Shown: piece after piece, positions 26,012 through 34,741 of the stretch
Numbering within the stretch: the first letter of the stretch is position 1
How the letters are laid out: every line of letters starts with the position of its first letter
Position numbers and translations under genes: made by a program
Assembly: GCA_964548275.1 (NCBI GenBank)
Contig: CAZJQI010000005.1
Location: 42,225-106,224, forward strand
DNA length: 64,000 nt
Source of the DNA: JAUVUV01 sp964548275
Lineage (GTDB): Bacteria; Gemmatimonadota; Glassbacteria; GWA2-58-10
Direction of reading: 5' to 3'
Notes under the pieces: generated by a model
Database searches by the model: none
The model's input: the letters and a program-made list of their open reading frames with translations, nothing else
Told to the model about the DNA's origin: nothing

Positions 26012-29000
26012 ATGATCCCGAGCCGTCAGAATAGTTTCCGCGCATGTTTTTCTGTTGTCCTTTGCTCTGCCTTTATTCTTTTCGGTGGAACCTCTCTCTA
26101 TTCAGCCGGACTTTCAGGCGAAACCCCTGGAGCTGATATTACCAGTCACGTGATCCAGATGGCTGAGATCGACCGTGGTCTCTGCTCCGTGCTGGGCGGC
26201 GATAACCGTCTCCTTGCCCTGGAGCTGGCCAGAACAGGCAAATTCGTAGTCAACGTTTTGGATCCAGACAATTCAATGGTCGAAATCACCCGGAAAGCGG
26301 CTGATGAAAAGGGGCTTTACGGCAAAACTATCACAGCGGGGAAAAGTTCTTTCAAAAGGCTTCCCTATGTGGATAATTCGGTTGATCTGATAGTTACAAT
26401 CCACCTTACAGGAGAGGAGCTCAACGAGCTTTCAGCCCCTGAGATTCTGCGCGTACTCCGCCCGCATGGTAAAGCCTTTCTCGGCAGTGTGAAAGGGAGG
26501 CTAGGCGACAAGGGGGCTCTGAGTGCAAATAAATTGAACAACTGGCTGAAATCGGCAAAAGGGGCCGAGAGCCGGAGCGAGGAGGACGATCTCGGTCTCT
26601 GGGCGGTGCTGACCAAACCGGCCCTGGAAGGGGCCGACGACTGGACTCACTGGGAGCATGGGCCGGACAACAATCCCGTTTCCAAAGACACTGCTATCAA
26701 AGCACCTTACATGACACAATCCATCATGTTGCCTTACTACATAGCCATGCCCGCAATAACCACTGTAGCGGGAGGGAGAATATTCACGGCCCTGGGGCAT
26801 ATCGCCCACCACGAGCGCGAGGAGCCGTGGCTGAATACCTTGATCACGCAAAACGGTTACAACGGAACCGAGCTGTGGAGGCGCAAGCTTCCTGACGGAT
26901 ACCTGGTGCACCGTTCGGCTTTTATCGCCACCGGGAACACCTTTTACATGATCAATCCGGAGGGTAACGGCTGCCTGCTGCTGGACCCGGAGACCGGGGA
27001 GGAGAAAGACAGGATCCACATACCCGAGCTCACCGGCGAGTGGAAGTGGATGGCCATTGACGACGGCATCCTTTATGCGCTGCTGGGCGAACAGAAAGAT
27101 CCCCCCCAGACCACAATCGTGCGCAGCTCGGCAAGAGCCTGGAGCTGGGATGACCTGAGCACCGGCTACTACGAGGAACGAATTCCGTGGGGATTCGGAA
27201 ATACGATCCTGGCCTACGACCTGGATAGAAAGAAAGTGCTCTGGACACATACTGAGGACGCCTCAATCGATTCCCGCGCAATGGTTATCGGGGACAGTAA
27301 GATATTTTTCTATTGTCCCGATTCCCGTCTTGGAAGTCTCAACGCCAGAACAGGCAAGCTGCTCTGGAAAAACAGCGACCCCAGGGTGAGGGAACTGATC
27401 GAGGAACCGGGCCGGGGCCTGGTGTCCACACCGGGCTGGCGCACAACATGTTTCAGTCTCTACACTCCCAAGGCCCTGTTTTTCGAGGCCCAGACCAGAA
27501 TGAACGTCGTGGCCGTGTCCAACACTGATGGCAGCTTCATGTGGCACAGGAAAAAAACCTCCAATAATCCCAACATGCTCTATGTGGACGGAAACCTGCT
27601 CGTGGGGATAGGCCCGGGAGGTAACGTCCAGGTAATCGATCCCGCCACAGGAGCCACGCTGGAGGACCTGGGGTTCAAAAAAAGGTCCTGCGTGAGAGTC
27701 ACCGCCTGCTGGGACTCCTATTTCTGCCGCGGCTGGCCTGAGGGGCTTACCCGTTATGACCGCCTGGCCAAGAAAGTCCTCTTTAACGGCGCTTTGCGGC
27801 CCTCGTGCAATGACGGAGTTATCCCGGCAAACGGTCTGCTCTACGTAGGGCCTTGGGCCTGCGACTGCAACCTCTCCCTGATGGGCAGGGTTGTGATGTG
27901 CTCTGCGGGTGATTTCGACTTCGAGCCCAAGGTGCGCGAGGCCGACCGGCTGGAACCGGGGCGAAAGGCTCTGGCCCGGGTGGCATCTTTTGACATTTCC
28001 GATAAGGATTGGGTAACCTACCGGGGTAACAATGCCCGCAGCTCTTGTTCCCGGGCTGAGGTGCCCGCACAGGCGGAGAAAATCTGGGAGCTCACTCCCC
28101 AAAATGCCGTCAGGCCGAGCGCACCCACCGCTGCCGGAGGGCTCGTTTTCCTCTGCGGGGATGACTGCAAGCTACGCGCGATCGATGCAGCCACAGGCAA
28201 GCTGAAATGGACATTCCTGGCAGGCGGGCCGCTGATGCAGCCGCCCACACTCTGGCAGGGGCGTGCCTACCTGGGGGCCGGGGACGGCTACATCTACGCC
28301 CTGGAAGCCGCAACCGGAAAAATGCTCTGGCGCTTCCGCGCGGCTCCCGTGCACAGAAAGATCATGCTCTATGGCTCGCTCTGCTCCACCTGGCCGGTCA
28401 ACAGCGGCGTGCTGGTGCAGGATGGCGTGGCTTACGCTGTCGCGGGGCTTATCGATTACGACGGTACCTATGTCTACGCCCTGGATGCAGTGACCGGAAA
28501 AATCAAGTGGCAGAACAACAGCTCTGGTCACCTGGATAAAAGCCTGAGGAAAGGAGTCTCCGCCCAGGGAGCTCTCACAATCGGCAAAGGCCGACTCTGG
28601 ATGCCCGGCGGCAATGTTGTCTCGCCTGCCTCCTACGACCTGGCAACCGGTAAATACTTAGGCGGCCAGGTAGATGACGGTTCGCCGAAAGCCAACCGCG
28701 GCGAGGATATCGGCATTATCAGCGGAAAATACCTGATCCACGGTGGGAGGCTGCGCTATTCGGCAACAGAGAATGTGGTCAATCCGGGATATTTTACCGT
28801 AATCGATATCTCTGAGAGCCGACAGTCTGACAAAGGCCTACCGTTATGTAACGGCAAGATTCCACCCGCCTGGGACGATCAAAGAATCGTTATGCTTTAC
28901 AGCGGCGACTGGTTTGCTGATGGGCGCTACATCGCGCCTGGGTGCTATTCCATGGACAAGATCGAGGAGTATTTGACCCAGGGTGATGAGAAAATCCCCG

Positions 29001-29296
29001 AAAGCGATTGGGTTTCGAAAAAGGAGGCCACCGGCAGGCTGCGGGAAAGCGGCGCGGTATCTTTTGCCCTTGCAAAAAACGCCGTGCTTGAAGTTTATGA
29101 AACCCTGGTAGTCCGCCACAGAAAATCCCGCTGGACTCTTCGCGCAATGGAACCGGATAACGGCAAGCTGCTCTGGGAACAGCGGCTTCCCTCTCCGGCA
29201 TTGCCCGGTGGCCTGCTGGTTGACAGGCAAGGCAGGGTTATCGTGGTGATGGAAAACGGAACTGTGGCCTGTTACGGGGCAAAAGGAGCTATCTGA
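26012..29296 (+). CDS. Giant exported protein A: methyltransferase-like domain, then two PQQ propeller regions
   Basis: About 1094 residues. A signal peptide (FSVVLCSAFILFGGTSLYSA) is followed by a class I SAM-methyltransferase fold (about 40-155) with a degraded motif I (LCSVLGGDNRLLALELA). Later motifs LPYVDNSVDLIV and EILRVLRPHGKAFLG remain recognisable. A first PQQ-type beta-propeller region (about 205-640) ends in a CDC motif near residue 616. A second region (about 665-1094) has many PQQ repeats such as LRAIDAATGKLKWTF and IYALEAATGKMLWRF. The ATG at 26012 is chosen because GGAGG lies five bases before it. The stop overlaps the next start by one base. Similar fusions occur, as I recall, in Planctomycetota; I know of no assigned function. 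Confidence 0.75.
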   Translation: MIPSRQNSFRACFSVVLCSAFILFGGTSLYSAGLSGETPGADITSHVIQMAEIDRGLCSVLGGDNRLLALELARTGKFVVNVLDPDNSMVEITRKAADEKGLYGKTITAGKSSFKRLPYVDNSVDLIVTIHLTGEELNELSAPEILRVLRPHGKAFLGSVKGRLGDKGALSANKLNNWLKSAKGAESRSEEDDLGLWAVLTKPALEGADDWTHWEHGPDNNPVSKDTAIKAPYMTQSIMLPYYIAMPAITTVAGGRIFTALGHIAHHEREEPWLNTLITQNGYNGTELWRRKLPDGYLVHRSAFIATGNTFYMINPEGNGCLLLDPETGEEKDRIHIPELTGEWKWMAIDDGILYALLGEQKDPPQTTIVRSSARAWSWDDLSTGYYEERIPWGFGNTILAYDLDRKKVLWTHTEDASIDSRAMVIGDSKIFFYCPDSRLGSLNARTGKLLWKNSDPRVRELIEEPGRGLVSTPGWRTTCFSLYTPKALFFEAQTRMNVVAVSNTDGSFMWHRKKTSNNPNMLYVDGNLLVGIGPGGNVQVIDPATGATLEDLGFKKRSCVRVTACWDSYFCRGWPEGLTRYDRLAKKVLFNGALRPSCNDGVIPANGLLYVGPWACDCNLSLMGRVVMCSAGDFDFEPKVREADRLEPGRKALARVASFDISDKDWVTYRGNNARSSCSRAEVPAQAEKIWELTPQNAVRPSAPTAAGGLVFLCGDDCKLRAIDAATGKLKWTFLAGGPLMQPPTLWQGRAYLGAGDGYIYALEAATGKMLWRFRAAPVHRKIMLYGSLCSTWPVNSGVLVQDGVAYAVAGLIDYDGTYVYALDAVTGKIKWQNNSSGHLDKSLRKGVSAQGALTIGKGRLWMPGGNVVSPASYDLATGKYLGGQVDDGSPKANRGEDIGIISGKYLIHGGRLRYSATENVVNPGYFTVIDISESRQSDKGLPLCNGKIPPAWDDQRIVMLYSGDWFADGRYIAPGCYSMDKIEEYLTQGDEKIPESDWVSKKEATGRLRESGAVSFALAKNAVLEVYETLVVRHRKSRWTLRAMEPDNGKLLWEQRLPSPALPGGLLVDRQGRVIVVMENGTVACYGAKGAI

Positions 29297-30270
29297 TGAT
29301 CAAGGCAATAACATCGATACTTGCACTTGCCGCATTTTTCATCTTCGCTCCGAAGGCAACGGCCTGTTTCGATCTTACAGTGCGGGATGCCGCATTCGGC
29401 CAGCCACGCGACATGCACCTGCTGGGTGTGATGGCTGCTGCCGATGATCCTGCCGGAGAGAAGATATATCTGCGACTCGAACAATGGCTTAACGACTCCG
29501 GACAGGATCTGAACATCCAACTGAACCGTGTCGATACGGACGATCCCGATACTCCCTGGGAGGACTACGGTATTCCTTCGGCTCCGCCTGTCCTGCCGGT
29601 GGTGGTTCTGGCATGCAGGGGCTCGGCGACCTTGAGACGGCCCAATTTCGTAGTCGATCACTGGGAGCCAGGCCCCAAAGATGAGGCCCTGGAAGTGTTG
29701 AAATCATCTCCAGCCAGGGAAGCTATCAGGGGCGAAGTCGGACACAGGCTCGCCGTGTTGGTGTATGTTCCAGGTAACGACAATCCAGACAACAGTGCTG
29801 CGGATGTGATCGATTCCGTGGTCAGAACATGGTCGGAAAGAGAGCCGCTGGGGATCAGTGTGGTTCGGGTGGAGCGCTCGGATAAGCGCGAAAGGCTGCT
29901 TCTTTCATTCATGGGAATGAGAAGAACAGGCCCGGACTGGGTGGGCGTTGTGTTCGGCCAGGGGAAGCTGATGCCGCCGTTAAGGGGCCAGGAAATTACA
30001 GAGGAAAGCTTGAACACCATGCTCGAAACCCTGCTCGGCCAATGCTCGTGCCTTCAGTCGCCCACAGCCCTGGGTATCGACATCCCGATGGACTGGGATG
30101 AGGCTTGCGACGAGTCAGTAGTGGCGCTCCGCAGCAGCGAGATCCTGGCCGGCTCAGTTGTGGGTACGCAGGGGATTATTGCACCCACTCTATGGGCTCT
30201 CGGGGGACTGGTGATTCTGGTAGGGCTGGCCACGGTCTTGATAATGAGGAGCAAAAATCGGCAGGTTTGA
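29296..30270 (+). CDS. Exported membrane-anchored CxC protein, first copy
   Basis: A 324-residue protein with a signal peptide (ITSILALAAFFIFAPKATA) and one C-terminal membrane segment (about 293-318). The middle looks thioredoxin-like without its CxxC: a PPVLPVVVLA strand with a cis-Pro-like position follows helices. A CSC motif (GQCSC, about residues 250-252) is followed by GIDIPMDWDE. The same layout and the C-x-C...G-[IM]-D-x-x-M-x-x-D-W motif are found in the gene at 40146. It starts within the stop of giant protein A (TGATG), with AAAGGAG upstream, so the two are co-translated. Its job is unknown; a redox or metal role is inferred from CxC. Confidence 0.7.
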   Translation: MIKAITSILALAAFFIFAPKATACFDLTVRDAAFGQPRDMHLLGVMAAADDPAGEKIYLRLEQWLNDSGQDLNIQLNRVDTDDPDTPWEDYGIPSAPPVLPVVVLACRGSATLRRPNFVVDHWEPGPKDEALEVLKSSPAREAIRGEVGHRLAVLVYVPGNDNPDNSAADVIDSVVRTWSEREPLGISVVRVERSDKRERLLLSFMGMRRTGPDWVGVVFGQGKLMPPLRGQEITEESLNTMLETLLGQCSCLQSPTALGIDIPMDWDEACDESVVALRSSEILAGSVVGTQGIIAPTLWALGGLVILVGLATVLIMRSKNRQV

Positions 30271-30342
30271 AAATTATCCCCAGGGCCGGGGCGTTTCTCT
30301 GTCTCTAAAAATTATTGATAAAATGGCAGGTTTGGGGCGCAT

Positions 30343-31101
30343 TCATTCCCTGGCTCCAGCCGCGATAAGCAATTCGGCTATTCCGGGGTGATTTCCGTCC
30401 AGCGCATACCATAAAGAGTTATCACCGTCTCTGTCACCCAGGTTTACATCTGCACCTGCGGCGAGCAGGGCTTTTACGACTTCTGTGAGTCCTGCCCAGG
30501 CCGCCCTCATCAGGGCTGTTCTCTGTTCATCGTCTCTTGCGTCGACCTCGGCACCGGCCTTCAGCAAAAGCAGCACGATCTCGCCCTGTCCCTTGAATGC
30601 GGGCAGGACCATAATCCCGGCATTTTCCTCTGCACCGGCGTCTGCCCCGGCTTTGATTAAGGCCTCGATCAATTCGATATCTCCCAGGACCGTTGCATGT
30701 TCCAGGGCCGTGTAGCCTCCAGGCTCTTTCACATTGGGATCTGCGCAGGATTCCACCAGTATTCCGGCGATCCCGCCGTGGTTCAAGTTTATGGCGTGTA
30801 TCAGGGCCGTGTAGCCTGAGTTAGTTTCAGCATTGACATCAGCCCCGGCAGAAAGCAGAACCTTCACCATATCTGCTCGGCCCACGGCCACTGCCCACAT
30901 CAGGGCTGTCATGCCGAAATTGTCTTTTGCATTGATCTCAGAGCCGGATTTGAGCAAGGATTTCACCGACTCCGCATCCCCTTTTTTGACCTCAACCATC
31001 AGGTCTGTCAGCCCGTGCTCGTTTTCGGCATTCAAAAGAGATACACTGCAAAAGACTGGGCATACCGACAGTATCACGAATAAAAAAATGGCTTTAATCA
31101 T
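30343..31101 (-). CDS. Exported ankyrin-repeat protein, downstream copy
   Basis: A 252-residue protein with a signal peptide (AIFLFVILSVCPVFCSVSLLNA). About six ankyrin repeats fill the rest (for example GMTALMWAVAVGRADMVKVL and GYTALIHAINLNHGGIAGIL). Ankyrin repeats bind protein partners; the signal peptide places this one in the periplasm or outside. The ATG overlaps the upstream paralogue's stop by eight bases (ATGATTAA), with GAGGAGG inside that gene. One 178-base block is identical to the upstream copy. Confidence 0.88.
   Translation of the reverse strand: MIKAIFLFVILSVCPVFCSVSLLNAENEHGLTDLMVEVKKGDAESVKSLLKSGSEINAKDNFGMTALMWAVAVGRADMVKVLLSAGADVNAETNSGYTALIHAINLNHGGIAGILVESCADPNVKEPGGYTALEHATVLGDIELIEALIKAGADAGAEENAGIMVLPAFKGQGEIVLLLLKAGAEVDARDDEQRTALMRAAWAGLTEVVKALLAAGADVNLGDRDGDNSLWYALDGNHPGIAELLIAAGARE
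30789..30966. repeat. 178-bp perfect direct repeat, copy 1
   Basis: This block is identical base for base to 31549-31726. It encodes two ankyrin repeats plus the preceding boundary in both paralogues. The flanking parts of the genes differ clearly. Confidence 0.95.
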
Positions 31102-31864
31102 TGCTTCCCGCCTCCTCGAGCAGGTTCATTATCCCGGTATGTCCCCCCAGCTCAGCGTACCTCATGGCCCTGTCTCCGTCCACGTCTCCAATCTCCACAT
31201 TCGCGCCTGCGGCGAGCAGGGTTTTAACGATATCGATATGCCCTGCCATCGAGGCTCTCATCAGGGCTGTGGCGTGGTATTCGTCATCCGGGTCTTTTGC
31301 ATCCACATCTGCACCGGCAGAAAGCAGAAGTTTCACGATCCTTTCCTGGCCCCTGTACGCAGGCTGAACCAGAACGCCCTGGTTGCCCGGTGCATTGGAA
31401 TCGTTACCAGCTTCCACAAGCAGCTTCACAATTTCGAAATTGTCTTTGTTTGCCGCATGTTTCAAGGCTGTGATACCATTTATGTCTTTTACATAAGGGT
31501 CGGCACCCGCCTTCAGCAGGATTTCGACGACCTCTGCATGGGAAAGGATTATGGCGTGTATCAGGGCCGTGTAGCCTGAGTTAGTTTCAGCATTGACATC
31601 AGCCCCGGCAGAAAGCAGAACCTTCACCATATCTGCTCGGCCCACGGCCACTGCCCACATCAGGGCTGTCATGCCGAAATTGTCTTTTGCATTGATCTCA
31701 GAGCCGGATTTGAGCAAGGATTTCACGGAATCTGTATCCCCCTGTCTTACTGCAACCATCAAGTCCGTAAGACCCTTTTCTTGTTGTGCGCTCAGGTGCG
31801 AGTTGCCAAAGAAAAAAGTTGCCGTGATAAACATGGTGAACAAGAGGAATTGGTTGAATTTCAT
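31094..31864 (-). CDS. Exported ankyrin-repeat protein, upstream copy
   Basis: A 256-residue paralogue of the following gene with the same layout: signal peptide (FLLFTMFITATFFFGNSHLS) and about six ankyrin repeats (GITALKHAANKDNFEIVKLL, ATALMRASMAGHIDIVKTLL). The ATG at 31864 is preferred over the one at 31882 because AAGGA lies seven bases before it. It is transcribed away from the TonB-dependent receptor gene, and the two share the intergenic region at 31865-32058. Confidence 0.88.
   Translation of the reverse strand: MKFNQFLLFTMFITATFFFGNSHLSAQQEKGLTDLMVAVRQGDTDSVKSLLKSGSEINAKDNFGMTALMWAVAVGRADMVKVLLSAGADVNAETNSGYTALIHAIILSHAEVVEILLKAGADPYVKDINGITALKHAANKDNFEIVKLLVEAGNDSNAPGNQGVLVQPAYRGQERIVKLLLSAGADVDAKDPDDEYHATALMRASMAGHIDIVKTLLAAGANVEIGDVDGDRAMRYAELGGHTGIMNLLEEAGSND
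31549..31726. repeat. 178-bp perfect direct repeat, copy 2
   Basis: Second copy of the block at 30789-30966, offset by 760 bases. It lies at the same place in the upstream ankyrin gene. Confidence 0.95.
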
Positions 31865-31973
31865 TGCGGTATCCTTTTGCATGCTCTCAAGAAGCGTAAT
31901 TTGTTACTAACACCTCAATATGCGATTTTCAAGCTAACTCAGCCCACGTGACAAATCAATCTCAAACTGCTTT

Positions 31974-32002
31974 TTGACTTGCAAGAAAAATATAGCTATT
32001 AT
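31974..32002 (+). promoter_or_regulatory. Candidate sigma-70 promoter of the receptor gene
   Basis: TTGACT at 31974 and TATTAT at 31997 are separated by 17 bases, giving a leader of about 50 bases to the ATG at 32059. Confidence 0.6.
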
Positions 32003-32058
32003 TTTATTTATTACTTTAATGTTCCAGTTGAGTATAATCACGTGCCGGTATTGAAAAG

Positions 32059-34716
32059 ATGCGGAAAGAAAAAACCATTCTTTATGTTACATTCTTCCTT
32101 TTCTGCTATCTGTTATCCACGACAGCCGCCTTAAGCGCCCGGAGTTCCCCGGGCCAGAACTCCCGCGAAGATGCCCTGGATTTTATCGAAACCGTAACTA
32201 ATGCCCTGGCACCGGTTTACGGCCCGCTTGCCGGGCAGATTGTCTCCCACTACGATCTTGCCGAAAAAAAAGGAGTCGGGATCGATCTGGGCAGCGGTCC
32301 CGGACACCTGATCATCGAGCTCTGCAGGCGCACCCGTCGGATGCGCTGGATTAACGCGGATATCAACCCCCATTTCTTCCCCTTTTTCCTCGAACAGGCT
32401 GAAAAAGCCGGGTTCAGCCACCGGGTCAAAGCAGTTCAGGCCGACGCCCAGGCCCTGCCATTTGCTAATAATTATGCCGATATCGTTGTCTCTCGTGCCT
32501 CGTTTCAGTTCTGGAAAGACAAAAAGGGAGCATTTGCCGAGATTTACCGCGTGCTCAAGCCAGGCGGCGCTGCTTTTATCGGGCGCGGTTTCCCGGATAA
32601 TCTGCCTGTGGAGGTTGCGCGCCAGGTGCGCAAACAGCAGAAAGGCGCACCCCGCTACGATCCCGGGCAGACTGCCGCAGATTTACGCAACATCATGCAG
32701 GCGTTGCAAATAGAAAATTTCCGGCTCTGGACACCAGAACCACCGGGTTCGGAGGGAATAAATTACGGGATCTGGATCGAGTTCTTCAAACCAGCAGCCC
32801 TCAGGCTACCAAGCAATTTCGAACAACGCATATTCGAAATGGATACAATTGTAATAACCGGCATTCAGCCCAGGGATCCGATTGCCGAGCCGAGGATCGA
32901 ATCAGTCGGACTGGAACCGGCCTCCAGTGTTGTCACACAGGCTGAAATCAGCAGGCAGGGTGCAAAAACCCTGATCGAGGCAGTGGAATATGTTCCTGGC
33001 GCCTGGATCGAGAGCCGGGGAAGAAAAGTGAAACAGTTTTTCTCGATTCGCGGTCAGAGGTATCCTTATCCCGACTATGCTCTGGATGGCGCCTGGCAGC
33101 GCGAGTTTCACGAACTGCCTTACTTTTTCCCTGCAGAAGACGTGGAACGGATCGAGGTCATGCGTTCCAGCGCCGCCCTGCTGAGCGGTCTTTCCGGCCT
33201 GGCAGGAGTTGTGAATATCATACCCAGGCAGTTCCGCCAGCGCGAAACTGCCATTCAGTTCGAGTACGGCTCTTTCAATACCTATCGCCTGCGCCTGGCC
33301 CACGGGGGAACCGCAAGAAACGTATCCTACGCTTTCAGCCTCGGCACACCCCGCACAGACGGGCCCGAGGGGAGGCATGCAGAGGAAGGAATAACCAATT
33401 TACGGGCAAGCGCGCGATGGAGCCCGAACAAAAAGTGGTCGGTCACGGCTCACATTCTCCATCTGGACGGCCACCGCCAACTGGCCCAGGCACAACTGCC
33501 AGCTTCCGAAAGGTTCCGCGAGGCACTCGAGAAATTCGACCCATTCCGGGCTACCCTGGCAAGCGTGAAAACCATGTACAGCTCTGGCGATAAAGCCTCA
33601 ACGGAATTTATCGTGAACCTGGCAAACCGCAACCACAATTTTATCAGCGAAACATCCAGCCCTCATCAGAACACCAGCGAGCGGGACTACGAATGGGGCG
33701 CCAACCTGACCCAGTCCGTGGCTCTCACCCCGAAAAACGTGCTCCGGGTTGGAGGGCTTTACAACCACTGGGTCGCGCCGAACGGGAAACGATTTTATGT
33801 GGGCAGGCGCACCGATCTGGAAACATTTTCGGCAGTGGTGGTGGACGAACAGAGATTCGGCCCCCTGTGCCTGGATGCGGGTCTGCGCTGGGCCAGGACA
33901 TATATAAACGAATACGGGGCGTTCAATATTAGCGGCAGCCCGAAGGGTTTCAATAATGTCGCCCCTGTGACAGACCAGTGGGAGCCGTCCGTATTTACCA
34001 CAAACCTGGGGTCGTCATACAGTGTCTCCGACAATCTCTCTTTACACTTCAACCTGTCGCGGGGAAATATCAAGCCCAGAGCAGGTGAGCTGGATATAGA
34101 TCTGATTGAGCCGATAGTGGAAAAAAGGACCAAGCTGGATTTCGGATTTCAATTGAAGAGGGCAGGATTGGGATATTTTTCTCTGGCCGGATTCCTGTTG
34201 AAACAGAAAGACGCCATTATCCTCAGCGGCCGGACAGAAAAAGTCGGCGGGCAGTTGATAGAACTTTACCTGAACCGGGATCAGGAGCAACTCGGTGTAG
34301 AAATAGATGGCCGAATTGTCCAATTAGCCGGTAATTTGCAGCTTTTCGGCAACTTTATGGCCCTGCGCTCCAGCGCCAAGGCCAATCATGTCATGATCCG
34401 TAACAGGGAGTTGCCCAGATTTATCACCAGCGGGGGAGTATACATCTCAAGGGCAAAACTCGATTTCAACCTGCTCTGGAAGTATATTTCCTCCTACGAA
34501 AGCACCAGATTTGTCGGCGGAACCCCTCCGCTGCCTCAGCCACTCGGAGACTACCATAACCTGAATCTTACGGCTGGATGGACATTCGGTGTCAGGCCCG
34601 TTAACAGGGTTTACCTCGAGATGAAAAATCTCGCCAACAGTAAATTTTCCACAGTTGTCGGTTATCCTGACTACGGTCGAAGATTTACTGTCGGTATGCT
34701 CAGTGTTTATAAATAA
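32059..34716 (+). CDS. TonB-dependent receptor with an N-terminal methyltransferase domain
   Basis: An 885-residue fusion in one unbroken frame. A signal peptide (about 1-26, FFLFCYLLSTTAALSA) leads into a full class I SAM-methyltransferase domain (about 40-245). Motif I is GIDLGSGPGHLIIELC, then VQADAQALPFANNYADIVV and EIYRVLKPGGAAFIG. A TonB-box-like MDTIVITG follows at about 261. The plug (about 285-395) contains QFFSIRGQRYPYPDYALDG and GVVNIIPRQF, and the rest is a 22-strand-type barrel. The receptor would import a ligand through the outer membrane using TonB. The attached domain would be periplasmic, where SAM is not expected. It lies in the middle of the methyltransferase/PQQ cluster and converges on giant protein B. 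Confidence 0.88.
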   Translation: MRKEKTILYVTFFLFCYLLSTTAALSARSSPGQNSREDALDFIETVTNALAPVYGPLAGQIVSHYDLAEKKGVGIDLGSGPGHLIIELCRRTRRMRWINADINPHFFPFFLEQAEKAGFSHRVKAVQADAQALPFANNYADIVVSRASFQFWKDKKGAFAEIYRVLKPGGAAFIGRGFPDNLPVEVARQVRKQQKGAPRYDPGQTAADLRNIMQALQIENFRLWTPEPPGSEGINYGIWIEFFKPAALRLPSNFEQRIFEMDTIVITGIQPRDPIAEPRIESVGLEPASSVVTQAEISRQGAKTLIEAVEYVPGAWIESRGRKVKQFFSIRGQRYPYPDYALDGAWQREFHELPYFFPAEDVERIEVMRSSAALLSGLSGLAGVVNIIPRQFRQRETAIQFEYGSFNTYRLRLAHGGTARNVSYAFSLGTPRTDGPEGRHAEEGITNLRASARWSPNKKWSVTAHILHLDGHRQLAQAQLPASERFREALEKFDPFRATLASVKTMYSSGDKASTEFIVNLANRNHNFISETSSPHQNTSERDYEWGANLTQSVALTPKNVLRVGGLYNHWVAPNGKRFYVGRRTDLETFSAVVVDEQRFGPLCLDAGLRWARTYINEYGAFNISGSPKGFNNVAPVTDQWEPSVFTTNLGSSYSVSDNLSLHFNLSRGNIKPRAGELDIDLIEPIVEKRTKLDFGFQLKRAGLGYFSLAGFLLKQKDAIILSGRTEKVGGQLIELYLNRDQEQLGVEIDGRIVQLAGNLQLFGNFMALRSSAKANHVMIRNRELPRFITSGGVYISRAKLDFNLLWKYISSYESTRFVGGTPPLPQPLGDYHNLNLTAGWTFGVRPVNRVYLEMKNLANSKFSTVVGYPDYGRRFTVGMLSVYK

Positions 34717-34741
34717 TCTTCAATCCCAGCCAATGCTCTGT

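Noticed and set aside
26501..28102. Long minus-strand open frames of 249 and 279 codons
   Set aside because: They are opposite giant protein A and have the composition expected of a shadow frame in GC-rich coding DNA.
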